A program made the translations under genes and the position numbers. From NCBI GenBank assembly GCA_965368085.1, contig CBDULP010000011.1, positions 1 through 64,000 on the forward strand: a stretch of DNA of 64,000 bases, given 5' to 3'. The stretch comes from Peptoclostridium sp965368085 (GTDB lineage: Bacteria; Bacillota; Clostridia; Peptostreptococcales; Peptostreptococcaceae). Positions 27,199 through 36,011 of the stretch are shown here, piece by piece (positions within the stretch are counted from its first letter, which is position 1; every line of letters starts with the position of its first letter). A model generated the notes under the pieces. It was not told where the DNA came from and made no database searches. It worked only from the letters and a program-made list of their open reading frames with translations.

Positions 27199-28878
27199 AT
27201 GAAAAACATGATTAAGCTTGGAGACCTTTTGGTCAAAGTCGGGAAAATATCACAGGAGCAGCTTGAAAACGCTCTTGAAACTCAAAAAAAGGTCAAAAAG
27301 AAACTGGGAGAGGTTCTTAATGATCTGGGATATGTTACAAATAGGGACATAATAGAAGTTCTTGAGTATCAGCTCGGAATTCCACATGTTGACCTTGAAA
27401 TGTACGACATAAATATAAATGCTCCAAAACTCATAAGTGAAAAGTTTGCAAGGGAAAATGTTCTGGTTCCCATAAAGATTTCAGATGAAGACGTAATGGT
27501 TGCGATGGCGGACCCATTTGACATAATAGCGATAAGTCAGCTTGAAAGAATGATTGGAAAGCGCGTAAGCCCGTCTATTGCAACTGAAGATGACATAAAA
27601 AACACAATAGACAAGTATTATAGGTCTGAAACTGTGAAGAAGGCGGTAGAGGAGTTCAAAAGGGAATATGAATTCTCGGACGAAGAGATAGAGTCCAACA
27701 TATTGAATGAAGTTAATGACGCTCCCATAGTAAGGCTTGTCGACTCAATAATAATGCAGGCCGTCCAAAGCCGTGCAAGTGACATACACATAGAACCGAC
27801 GGCAAACAGCCTGAGGATAAGATTCAGGGTGGATGGGGAACTAACTGACGTTATGAAGCCTGAAAAAAATACTCACGGGGCTATAGTTACGAGGATAAAG
27901 ATAATGGCCAAGATGAACATAGCTGAAAAAAGGCTCCCTCAAGACGGAAGGATAGAGATGAATGAGGAAAAGAGGAACCTGGACCTGAGGGTGTCCACAA
28001 TACCTACAATATATGGAGAAAAGGTCGTAATAAGGGTTGTGGACAACACAAAATTCCTAAAGAAAAAAAGTGAGCTGGGACTTTCAGAGGCAAACATAGA
28101 AAGGTTTGAAAAACTTTTAAATCTTAAAAACGGAATAATACTTGTTACGGGACCTACGGGGAGCGGTAAGAGTACCACTCTCTATGCAGCGATGAATGAA
28201 CTAAATGATTTCAGGAAAAACATAGTCACTGTAGAGGACCCTGTTGAATACAGAATGGAAAACATAAACCAGATACAGGTAAATTCAAAATCTGGGCTTA
28301 CATTTTCAAGGGGGCTAAGATCAATACTGAGGCAGGACCCTGACATAATAATGGTCGGAGAGATAAGGGACCATGAGACGGCAGAAATGGCCGTAAGAGC
28401 CGCAATAACAGGTCACCTGGTGCTTTCGACTCTTCACACGAATGACGCGGCATCGTCGATATCAAGACTTCTCGACATGGGGATAAAAGCATACCTTGTT
28501 TCGGCTGCGGTAAAGGGAATTATAGCGCAAAGGCTTGTAAGGACAATATGTCCTTATTGCGAGGAAGAGTATGTTCCGACTGAGGACGAATTGGCGTTAC
28601 TGTCCCACAATGCGTGGCGCATTGATGGAAATACCATAAAAAGAGGACAAGGGTGCAGGCTTTGTAACTACACGGGATACAGGGGAAGAAAGGCCGTGCA
28701 TGAAATACTTATTGTAGATAGGCATATAAGGCAGATGATATTTGATGAAAGCAAGATTGAGAGCATAAATGACTACTCGATTGAACAGGGAATGAGGACT
28801 CTTCAGGATAACTGCATAAGCCTTATAATGAGTGGTGAGACAACTATAGAAGAATATGTGAGAACTATGCACATATAG
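27199..28878 (+). CDS. pilB: Type IV pilus assembly ATPase PilB
   Basis: 559-residue GspE/PilB secretion ATPase that powers pilus extension. It has an N-terminal MshEN domain (LGDLLVKVGKISQEQ), Walker A GPTGSGKSTTLYA, Asp box/Walker B (QDPDIIMVGEIRDHETA), His box (GHLVLSTLHTNDA) and a zinc tetracysteine (CPYC near 452, CRLC near 485). MshEN domains can bind c-di-GMP, giving a possible link with the Pel system; binding residues were not checked in detail. First gene of the pil locus, ATG after AGAGGGTGA. Confidence 0.96.
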   Translation: MKNMIKLGDLLVKVGKISQEQLENALETQKKVKKKLGEVLNDLGYVTNRDIIEVLEYQLGIPHVDLEMYDININAPKLISEKFARENVLVPIKISDEDVMVAMADPFDIIAISQLERMIGKRVSPSIATEDDIKNTIDKYYRSETVKKAVEEFKREYEFSDEEIESNILNEVNDAPIVRLVDSIIMQAVQSRASDIHIEPTANSLRIRFRVDGELTDVMKPEKNTHGAIVTRIKIMAKMNIAEKRLPQDGRIEMNEEKRNLDLRVSTIPTIYGEKVVIRVVDNTKFLKKKSELGLSEANIERFEKLLNLKNGIILVTGPTGSGKSTTLYAAMNELNDFRKNIVTVEDPVEYRMENINQIQVNSKSGLTFSRGLRSILRQDPDIIMVGEIRDHETAEMAVRAAITGHLVLSTLHTNDAASSISRLLDMGIKAYLVSAAVKGIIAQRLVRTICPYCEEEYVPTEDELALLSHNAWRIDGNTIKRGQGCRLCNYTGYRGRKAVHEILIVDRHIRQMIFDESKIESINDYSIEQGMRTLQDNCISLIMSGETTIEEYVRTMHI

Positions 28879-28915
28879 AGTACGTAAAAACATTATTTCT
28901 TGGAGGATTTAAAAA

Positions 28916-29968
28916 ATGGATATAATAAGCCTTGCTAAACAAACAGTTGACATAGGCGCTTCAGATCTTCATTTGAGCGTTGGAATACCACCGGTTGTAA
29001 GGATTGATGGGAAGCTTGTAAAGCTTGATGAATATCAAAGGCTCATGCCTGATGACATAGAAAAGATAGTTTTTGAATTTCTTGACGAAAAGCATCAGGA
29101 GATCCTGATAGAAAAAGGGGAAGTTGACTTTTCTCATTCACAAAGGGGAATAGGAAGATTCAGGGTAAATGCATACAGGCAAAGGGGAAGCTATTCAATG
29201 GCTCTCAGGGTGGTGGCGCTTGATATTCCGAGCATAGACGAGCTAAGGCTCCCTCAAATACTGAAGGATTTTTCGCTCAAGAAAAGAGGCCTCGTGCTTG
29301 TCACAGGACCTACGGGGAGCGGAAAGACTACAACACTTGCCGCAATGATAGACCATATAAACAAGAACAGGAACTGCCATATACTTACGCTTGAAGACCC
29401 TATAGAATATCTTCACAAGCACGATAAGGGAATAGTCAATCAGAGAGAGATAGGCAACGACAGCATGACATACAGCAATGCATTAAGGGCAGCACTGAGG
29501 CAGGACCCTGATGTGATACTTATAGGGGAGATGAGGGACCTTGAGACAATATCAATAGCTCTTACGGCTGCTGAAACAGGCCACCTTGTATTTTCAACTC
29601 TTCACACAATGGGTGCAGTATCCACTATAGAGAGGATAATAGACGTATTCCCTCCTGCTCAGCAAAACCAGATAAAAATACAGCTTGCAAGCGTGCTTCA
29701 GGGCGTATTATCACAGCAGCTTGTAAAAAGGCTTGACGGTAACGGAAGGATAGCGGCAACTGAGATAATGGTGTGCAATTCAGCAATAAGAAACCACATA
29801 AGGGAAGGCAAGACCCACCAGATAATGAGTTCACTTCAAACTGGTGTTAAATACGGAATGCATACCATGGACAGGTCGATTGCAGAGCTTTACAGGGACG
29901 GAATAGTGAGCTACGAGGATGCTCTTGCCTGCGCATTCGACAAGGAAGCATTTTCAAGATATGTGTAG
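28916..29968 (+). CDS. pilT: Twitching motility ATPase PilT
   Basis: 350-residue hexameric ATPase that powers pilus retraction. Walker A GPTGSGKTTTLAA, Walker B (QDPDVILIGEMRDLET) and the PilT-specific AIRNxIRE motif (AIRNHIREGKTHQI) are present, which separates it from PilB and PilU. Its presence implies retractable pili and probably twitching motility. ATG after TTGGAGG. Confidence 0.96.
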   Translation: MDIISLAKQTVDIGASDLHLSVGIPPVVRIDGKLVKLDEYQRLMPDDIEKIVFEFLDEKHQEILIEKGEVDFSHSQRGIGRFRVNAYRQRGSYSMALRVVALDIPSIDELRLPQILKDFSLKKRGLVLVTGPTGSGKTTTLAAMIDHINKNRNCHILTLEDPIEYLHKHDKGIVNQREIGNDSMTYSNALRAALRQDPDVILIGEMRDLETISIALTAAETGHLVFSTLHTMGAVSTIERIIDVFPPAQQNQIKIQLASVLQGVLSQQLVKRLDGNGRIAATEIMVCNSAIRNHIREGKTHQIMSSLQTGVKYGMHTMDRSIAELYRDGIVSYEDALACAFDKEAFSRYV

Positions 29969-29988
29969 ACTAGTGTAAGGAAGGTGTA

Positions 29989-31200
29989 TTGATGGCGGAA
30001 TATATATATGCTGCTAAAGGATCGAAAGGTGAAAATATAAAAGGGGTGATCGATTCAAGGTCTGAAGGAGAGGCGGCACAAAAACTCAGGGAAAAGGGCC
30101 TTTATCCGACGAGCATAAGGCTTCAAACTGCGGCAAACAGGGACCTGAAAATAAGCCTTCCCCAAAAGATAAAGACAAAGGACATAGCTCTGATGTGCAG
30201 GCAGTTCTACTCAATGCTTGATTCGGGGATTTCAATACTTGAATGCGTCGAGGTGCTTAGAAGGCAGACTGAAAACAAAAAACTGGCCCAGTCTCTTGAA
30301 GATGTATACCAGAAGCTTCAAAAAGGGCAGCTGCTTTCGGCTTCGATGAGACAGGAAAAGGGCGTATACCCAGAAATACTGATAAACATGGTCGAAGCGG
30401 GAGAAGTATCCGGACAGATAGATGTCATAATGCAGAGGATGGCCGTTCATTTTGAAAAGGAAAATTCCATAAACCGGAAAGTGCAGTCTGCAATGACCTA
30501 TCCAATAATAGTGATATCAATAGCCGTGCTTGTGGTCTGGTTTCTAATCAGTTTCGTGCTTCCGAGCTTCATAGACATGTTTTCGGGGGCTGGCGTTGAG
30601 CTTCCGCTTCTTACAAGAATGCTTCTCAAGGTCGGGGGATTCACAAAGAACTACTGGTACATTGTATTTGGAGGGCTGTTTGGAGGGTCTTACGTCCTTG
30701 GAAAATATATTCAGACGGACGAGGGAAGGTACAGGATTGACAAAATGAAGCTTGCATTTCCAATTATAAAGGATATGAACACCAAAGTTGCGACTTCGAG
30801 GTTTTCGAGAACGCTCTCAACGCTTATGGCAAGCGGAGTCCCAATAATACAGGCTATGGACATAGTTAAAAATGTAATAGGGAACGCTGTCATATCGAAG
30901 AGCATAGACGAGATAATGGATGAGATTAAGCGTGGGGAAGGGCTTGCAAATCCGCTTGCAGCGCTTAAGGTCTTTCCGCCCATGCTGATATCAATGATAA
31001 AGGTGGGCGAGGAATCGGGAAAGCTCAGCGACATGCTTGAAAAATCGGCCGACTATTACGACGCTGAAGTCGATGATGCCATAACGAGAATGACCACGCT
31101 GCTTGAACCCATCCTGATAGTGGTAATGGCGGTAATAATAGGAAGCATAGTTATGGCGATAGTTCTACCTATGTTCGACATGTTTCAACATATAGGATAA
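29989..31200 (+). CDS. pilC: Type IV pilus inner-membrane platform protein PilC
   Basis: 403-residue GspF/PilC family protein with two repeated T2SSF domains (about 70-190 and 270-395) and three membrane segments (near 170, 215 and 375). It anchors PilB and PilT beneath the growing pilus. A GTG or ATG start is possible; ATG at 29992 also follows the ribosome site AGGAAGGTG. The C-terminus LPMFDMFQHIG is typical. Ends the pilB-pilT-pilC block, followed by a long leader before the pilin genes. Confidence 0.95.
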   Translation: MMAEYIYAAKGSKGENIKGVIDSRSEGEAAQKLREKGLYPTSIRLQTAANRDLKISLPQKIKTKDIALMCRQFYSMLDSGISILECVEVLRRQTENKKLAQSLEDVYQKLQKGQLLSASMRQEKGVYPEILINMVEAGEVSGQIDVIMQRMAVHFEKENSINRKVQSAMTYPIIVISIAVLVVWFLISFVLPSFIDMFSGAGVELPLLTRMLLKVGGFTKNYWYIVFGGLFGGSYVLGKYIQTDEGRYRIDKMKLAFPIIKDMNTKVATSRFSRTLSTLMASGVPIIQAMDIVKNVIGNAVISKSIDEIMDEIKRGEGLANPLAALKVFPPMLISMIKVGEESGKLSDMLEKSADYYDAEVDDAITRMTTLLEPILIVVMAVIIGSIVMAIVLPMFDMFQHIG

Positions 31201-31576
31201 AAAGAGAAGGAAATTATAATATGCAAACTTGATTACATTGACAAAACGTTTAAAAATTTAATATTAAAAGCCTGAGGCCTAGAAAATTTTGGGGCTTAAA
31301 GACTAAAAAAATACACAAAAATACAAGCTTGAAATGCTTGAAATTCCTTGAAAAATGGCATGAAAAATAGTAGAATTAAAGTGTAGAGCATGTGATTTTA
31401 TTTACAGTTCATTTTAAAATTTGCCGAAGACGTCTAGGTGAAATTTTTATATTTATAAGGGTGACTATGCCCGGAAAAATGTACATGTATTAACATTACA
31501 TATGTGGTGAAGAAAACGTTCAGTGAGGATAACTTATGTAGAGTTATTTGTTTAGCAAGATGATGGAGATGATTGA
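31201..31576 (+). promoter_or_regulatory. Promoter and long leader of the pilin genes
   Basis: TTGAAA at 31348-31353 and TAGAAT at 31371-31376 with a 17-bp spacer give a start near 31383 and a leader of about 195 nt before pilin 1. The leader has small inverted repeats (for example ATAACT...AGTTAT near 31530-31547) but I found no match to c-di-GMP-I or -II riboswitch cores. The part before the promoter is AT-rich without a clear terminator for pilC. Confidence 0.5.
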
Positions 31577-31963
31577 GTGAAAAATTTTTTAAAAAAGATG
31601 AGGAACATATTGAGTCAGCAAAACAATGAAAAAGGGTTTACGCTGATAGAACTTATAGTTGTTATAGCAGTTCTTGGAATGATAGCTTCCATAGCCATAC
31701 CGAAAGTCGGCAACATAACGAGCAGGGCGAGGGAGCAGGCGGATGCTTCAAATATCCAGATACTTCAAAGTGCCGTGGAAAGATATAATGCAGAGAATGG
31801 GGATTATCCGGATGAGCCAGATGATTTGGATGGATATATTGACAAATTTCCAGTTCAAAAAGAGGGGAGTGGACCGTTCTATTTTGATGTATCTAAAGGA
31901 ATGGTTTTAAAGTCTAAGCCTTCTGGTGGAGATGCTGATAGTAAAGACTTCGCATTTGAATAG
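31577..31963 (+). CDS. pilA: Type IV pilin, PilA-like (first copy)
   Basis: 128-residue prepilin. A 19-residue leader ends in Gly, with cleavage before F in KG|FTLIELIVVIAVLGMIA; Glu5 of the mature protein is present. The hydrophobic N-terminal helix is followed by a short acidic head (PDEPDDLDGYIDKF). GTG start with GGAG 9 nt upstream. The N-terminal half is nearly the same as in the second pilin 74 nt downstream, which points to duplication followed by head-domain divergence. No paired C-terminal cysteines. Confidence 0.93.
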   Translation: MKNFLKKMRNILSQQNNEKGFTLIELIVVIAVLGMIASIAIPKVGNITSRAREQADASNIQILQSAVERYNAENGDYPDEPDDLDGYIDKFPVQKEGSGPFYFDVSKGMVLKSKPSGGDADSKDFAFE

Positions 31964-32036
31964 AAGTACATGTAAATTATATGGTTGATCATATTAAAAA
32001 AAACAATAAATGAAAAATTCTTAGGAGGGGTACATA

Positions 32037-32420
32037 ATGAAGAAATTATTTAAACAGTTGAAAAATAAGAAAGGATTTACGCTTATAGAGCTTATAGTTG
32101 TTATTGCAGTTCTTGGAATGATAGCGGCTATAGCTATACCTAAGGTGGGAAGTGTAACAAGTAACGCAAAAGATAAAGCGGATGAGCAAACTGTTACCAT
32201 TTTAAATGAAGCAGTGCAGAGGTATAAGGCGCATAATGGAGTTGTGCCTGGAGATTCAGATAAAACAGTTATTAATGAACTGAAAAATGCTACAGCAGAC
32301 GAAGGTGGACCATATTTAGGTAGTGATATAATAGAACCGACAGCCGCTGGTGACGGTGTTGAGTTGCCATCAGGGGATAAAGCTACGTATGATAATGCTA
32401 AAGAAGAATTTTCAGAATAG
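32037..32420 (+). CDS. pilA: Type IV pilin, PilA-like (second copy)
   Basis: 127-residue prepilin with a short leader MKKLFKQLKNKKG and mature start FTLIELIVVIAVLGMIAA with Glu5. The head is acidic and Gly-rich (GGPYLGSDIIEP) and has no cysteines. ATG after TAGGAGGGG, a very strong ribosome site, suggesting that this is the major pilin. A terminator follows after 110 nt, so the two pilin genes could be expressed as a separate high-level unit. Confidence 0.93.
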   Translation: MKKLFKQLKNKKGFTLIELIVVIAVLGMIAAIAIPKVGSVTSNAKDKADEQTVTILNEAVQRYKAHNGVVPGDSDKTVINELKNATADEGGPYLGSDIIEPTAAGDGVELPSGDKATYDNAKEEFSE

Positions 32421-32531
32421 GACATTGATAATGTAGCTGATTAAGAATAACAATACTTGGCACGAATATATTCTAGGGTAATGGAGTTGTCGGCTAAATG
32501 CATATACACATGAATTAATTATTTTAAAATT

Positions 32532-32564
32532 ACAGGGAAGCGAATGATTTCGCTTCCCTGTTTA
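32532..32564 (+). terminator. Terminator after the pilin genes
   Basis: ACAGGGAAGCGAA and TTCGCTTCCCTGT arms, a 13-bp perfect stem; only TTTA follows, so termination may be partial and allow some read-through to pilD. Confidence 0.7.
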
Positions 32565-32642
32565 GTACCACGATATATAATTTATATAAATTTTATATTA
32601 TATTTTTAATTTTTAGGGTTATTTAGTGACGAACAACTTTAC

Positions 32643-32842
32643 AAAAGGTATTTGCATGGTATGAATTAGTCTGGCTTTATGGAGCTTTGTAGGATTGTCC
32701 AGCGAAATTCGGTCAGAGAGCCGATGGAACCTTTGACTGTTTGAACGAAGTGAGTTTCAAAGGATTCCCGGCTTCTGGGCCGAATGAGATGTGTGACAGG
32801 CCCAAAGCGCAAGATGTCCGGACGTTCATACCACCAAATACC
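32643..32842 (-). mobile_element. MITE-like element, copy C (complete, inverted)
   Basis: About 200 bp, opposite orientation to copies A and B. On the + strand it starts AAAAGGTATTTGCATGGTAT and ends ATACCACCAAATACC, its inverted ends. The core GGAACCTTTGACTGTTTGAA... matches the reverse complement of copy B closely. It lies between the pilin terminator and pilD, so it splits the pil locus. The right end is followed by a short direct repeat of AAATACCACTAT. Confidence 0.6.
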
Positions 32843-32881
32843 ACTATTAAATACCACTATAAAAGATTTTGAGGAGATTTT

Positions 32882-33652
32882 ATGGAAAAAATGGATGCTA
32901 TGCAAATGGTTATCTACGCATGCGTTTTGATACTCGGACTCTCGGTCGGGAGCTTTCTGAACGTATGCATATACAGGATACCGCTTAAAAAATCAATATC
33001 GTTTCCACCGTCATCGTGCACAAACTGCGGCAAGAAGCTTTCTCCATTTGAACTTATTCCAGTTGTCAGTTACATGCTTTTAAGAGGCAAATGCAAAGGG
33101 TGCGGCGCTGGAATATCTGTAAAATATCCTGTGGTGGAAATGCTTACAGGTTTTTTGTTTGTCTGGGTGTTTAGTGTTTTTGGCGTTTCAGCAACATTTT
33201 TGAAGTATGCGCTTCTTGCGAGTGTGCTTGTGGTCGTTTCCCTTATAGACCTTGAGCACCAGATAATACCGGATGAAATAGTTGTATTTTCGATTGCGGC
33301 AGGAATAATAATGAATATTGCTGCCAGGGATGTAAGCCTTACGAACTCGGCGATAGGCTTTTTTGCGGCAAGTGGAATACTTTTGATGCTGGCTATACTA
33401 ACAAAAGGCGGCATGGGCGGCGGAGACATAAAGCTCATGGCGGCTGTGGGGCTTTTCATAGGAACTGGGCCAGTGCTTTTAGGACTCTTTTTATCATTCA
33501 TAATAGGTGGAATCATATCTTTCATACTGATACTTTTTAAGATAAAGGGGAGAAAGGACTATATACCATTCGGGCCTTTCCTTTCGATTGGAAGCTTTAT
33601 ATCGGCTCTTTTCTATAGTGAAATAATTTACTGGTACATTATGAGACTGTAG
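32882..33652 (+). CDS. pilD: Prepilin peptidase PilD
   Basis: 256-residue polytopic aspartyl protease that cleaves prepilin leaders and methylates the new N-terminus. It has the N-terminal zinc-binding cysteines CTNCGKK...CKGCG, the first catalytic Asp in SLIDLEHQIIPDE, and the GGGD-type second Asp in GGMGGGDIKLMAAVG. About eight membrane segments. ATG after TGAGGAGATTTT. All prepilins in this window are likely substrates. Confidence 0.95.
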   Translation: MEKMDAMQMVIYACVLILGLSVGSFLNVCIYRIPLKKSISFPPSSCTNCGKKLSPFELIPVVSYMLLRGKCKGCGAGISVKYPVVEMLTGFLFVWVFSVFGVSATFLKYALLASVLVVVSLIDLEHQIIPDEIVVFSIAAGIIMNIAARDVSLTNSAIGFFAASGILLMLAILTKGGMGGGDIKLMAAVGLFIGTGPVLLGLFLSFIIGGIISFILILFKIKGRKDYIPFGPFLSIGSFISALFYSEIIYWYIMRL

Positions 33653-33714
33653 GGGGATTTTGAAGTTAAATACATGTCGGGGCAAAAGACAGATTTGCAA
33701 GGGGGCGGTGATGA

Positions 33715-34302
33715 ATGAAAAAACTAAAAATCAAAAAAAAGCATTTTCAAAACCGTCTTGAATATATTAAGAAACTGACGGGAAGCAACGGTGGATTTAC
33801 GCTTATAGAGATAGTGGCGGTTATTGCGATAATGTCGGTTTTGATGGCACCGCTTTTAGGGATATTTAACGCCGGGCACAGCTCGTTTTACAGGGAGGAC
33901 GAAAACGTAAAGGCGACAAGGTGTGCGAGGATTGCCATGGAAAGGGTAGTGGAGGCAGTCAGAAAGGCGGATGTTGAGGAATCGACAAATGGCGAAGGCA
34001 ATACTGTGTACAATTACGACATAAAGTATGTTGAAGGAGGTTCCATGAAAGTCAAAAGTGATGCATCATCCGGGGAATACACATTGATAGACGCTGAGTA
34101 TGCTTTTGATGGAATAGATGGAGTAGAGGAGTTTGAAAATAAGAATGTTGCGATGGAGATATATCTTGATGATGGCTCAGAGCTTTCAGGAGAACTTCCA
34201 GAAGGAAGAAAAATAGTAATGGTGAAAATTACTGTAATGATAGATGAAAAAAGAACGAAGGACTATCAGGTGTCAACGGAAGTATACCTGAGAAACAACT
34301 AG
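33715..34302 (+). CDS. Minor pilin, PilW-like
   Basis: 195 residues with a long 26-residue leader and a class III cleavage site GG|FTLIEIVAVIAIMSVLMAP (Glu5 present). The head is longer than in the major pilins and begins AGHSSFYREDENVKATRCARIAMERV, common in PilW/GspJ-type minor pilins. ATG after GGGGGCGGTG. It likely helps start pilus assembly or forms part of the tip. Confidence 0.82.
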   Translation: MKKLKIKKKHFQNRLEYIKKLTGSNGGFTLIEIVAVIAIMSVLMAPLLGIFNAGHSSFYREDENVKATRCARIAMERVVEAVRKADVEESTNGEGNTVYNYDIKYVEGGSMKVKSDASSGEYTLIDAEYAFDGIDGVEEFENKNVAMEIYLDDGSELSGELPEGRKIVMVKITVMIDEKRTKDYQVSTEVYLRNN

Positions 34303-34313
34303 GGGGATTTGCG

Positions 34314-35384
34314 ATGAAGGGCAAGCTTGTGGGAATAGACATAGGTCGAGGCACTGTTAAAATGGTGTGCGGAAGCCTTAAAAAAGGTGAATTCAAAATA
34401 AAGGGGTACAAGATATTCAAAACGCCCAAGCATGCATTCATAGAAAATGGAAGCATAAATGAAAAGGTGTTTTTGGAAGATGATACATACAGGCAGATTC
34501 CTGGTTTGATAAAGGACATGGGCTGTAAAGGGAAAAAATGCAGTATAAGCATATCGGGAAAAAATATAATACTGAGGGAGAGGAAGCTTCCTTTTGTGGC
34601 TGAAAAGGAGCTTGGTGAGATAGTGACTCTGGAAGCACAAAGTTTTTTGCCCGGACCTTCTGAGGAATTTGTGGTGGATTACAGGGTCATAGACAAGGTT
34701 GAAGAAGGTGGGAGCGAACTTTTAAAGGTTCTTATAGTTGCGGCCCCGGTGGATTTGGTAAACAGCTACATAAGCCTGGTAAGCAAGGCGGGGCTTAAGG
34801 TATCTGCAGTAGACATAGGGTCGAGCTGTATAACCAATTATGCGAAAAGATATATCCTGGATGAGGATTTCAATACTCTCATAGTAGATATTGGATATGC
34901 CACGACGAGGTTTGTAATGTATAACGGAATGAATTATTTTGCAGAGCTTGAAGTGGATATCGGTGGAAATGAAGCTACAGTGTCTATTGCAAATTTTTTG
35001 GAAATGGACGAAGATAAAGTTGAGCAGAAAAAGTTGAAAAAGGGAAAAATGGTTAAAGAGGAAGACATGGATCTTTCGCTAAGCGACGAGGAAATGTATT
35101 TCAATTTGGGAATAAAAAAGACATATGAAAGAATTGCCCAGGAAATAAGCAGGGTCATGGACTACTACAGGACAAGGAGATTCAGTTCGAAAATAGACAA
35201 TGTCGTTATAATAGGCGGGGGAGCAAATCTTTCCGGAGCAGCCGAATACATACAGAGCATAGTCGGGGTACCGGTGAATACGGCAGAAATCCCTATGGGT
35301 TTCAAAGGGAACTTTGGAGAAGATCAGAAAAGTGAAGATTTCTTGGCTATCATACCGGCGATAGGGTCTGTGCTAAGGGGGTAA
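34314..35384 (+). CDS. pilM: Type IV pilus assembly protein PilM
   Basis: 356-residue actin-like ATPase of the inner-membrane alignment complex. Phosphate-binding loop GIDIGRGTVKMV is near residue 5-16 and a second, LIVDIGYATTRFV, near 184-196; VVIIGGGANLSGAAEYI forms the adenosine motif. Shares an operon with pilN and pilO. ATG after GGGGGATTTGCG. Confidence 0.92.
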   Translation: MKGKLVGIDIGRGTVKMVCGSLKKGEFKIKGYKIFKTPKHAFIENGSINEKVFLEDDTYRQIPGLIKDMGCKGKKCSISISGKNIILRERKLPFVAEKELGEIVTLEAQSFLPGPSEEFVVDYRVIDKVEEGGSELLKVLIVAAPVDLVNSYISLVSKAGLKVSAVDIGSSCITNYAKRYILDEDFNTLIVDIGYATTRFVMYNGMNYFAELEVDIGGNEATVSIANFLEMDEDKVEQKKLKKGKMVKEEDMDLSLSDEEMYFNLGIKKTYERIAQEISRVMDYYRTRRFSSKIDNVVIIGGGANLSGAAEYIQSIVGVPVNTAEIPMGFKGNFGEDQKSEDFLAIIPAIGSVLRG

Positions 35385-35388
35385 GAAA

Positions 35389-36009
35389 TTGAGTAAGATG
35401 CCGAAATTTGATTTTAAGGCCAAATTTAAAAAGAAAAATAAGAACGAAATGAAAAAGTTGAGCGAAAAGAAGATAAATCTTATTCCTCATGAAATAGTAA
35501 GGCAGGAAAAAAGAATGAAAACTGCCTTTAACGCTGCTGCGGGTTCTATAGTTGTAGTGGGACTTTTAGCGGGTTCGTATATTTGGCTGGACAGAGAAAT
35601 TAAAATTATGGAAGAAGCGAACAAGGATATTTCAAAAAGTATAGATGAACTTGAACAGATCAAGCATCAGCAGGATTTCCTTGTTTTAATAGATAAAAAA
35701 ATAGGCGAAAAGAAACAGGTTCTTGAGGGCATAGAAAAAGGAAATGTTTCTTTGATTTCATTTTTTACAACTATGGAGAAGAATTTGCCCAAGGACATAG
35801 GATTTATAAATTTTTCCAGTGATGAAGAGGGGGGCATAACAATAAACGGCTCCGCTGCGAGCGAAACGTCTATAGCGGAACTTATATATAACCTGAAATC
35901 GGAAAAGCTGTTCAGTGAAATATTCGTATCAAACATAAGTGTTCAGGGCGAAGAAGGCTCAAGAAGTTATACATTCAGCCTTGTATGCGGATTTGGAAAG
36001 GGGAATTAA
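35389..36009 (+). CDS. pilN: Type IV pilus assembly protein PilN
   Basis: 206 residues: a basic N-terminus with the PilM-binding motif INLIPHEI (KKINLIPHEIVRQEKR), one membrane segment (about 46-64), a coiled coil and a small ferredoxin-like periplasmic-type domain. TTG start at 35389 after AAGGGGG; an ATG at 35398 is possible. The INLIP motif makes the call firm. Confidence 0.9.
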   Translation: MSKMPKFDFKAKFKKKNKNEMKKLSEKKINLIPHEIVRQEKRMKTAFNAAAGSIVVVGLLAGSYIWLDREIKIMEEANKDISKSIDELEQIKHQQDFLVLIDKKIGEKKQVLEGIEKGNVSLISFFTTMEKNLPKDIGFINFSSDEEGGITINGSAASETSIAELIYNLKSEKLFSEIFVSNISVQGEEGSRSYTFSLVCGFGKGN

Positions 36010-36011
36010 AA

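Noticed and set aside
31201..31576. c-di-GMP riboswitch before the pilin genes
   Set aside because: Expected because other Clostridia have one there, but neither class I nor class II conserved blocks were found by eye.
32836..32862. Short direct repeat AAATACCACTAT as a CRISPR or iteron
   Set aside because: Only two adjacent units at the end of MITE-like copy C; likely an insertion-end or slippage effect.
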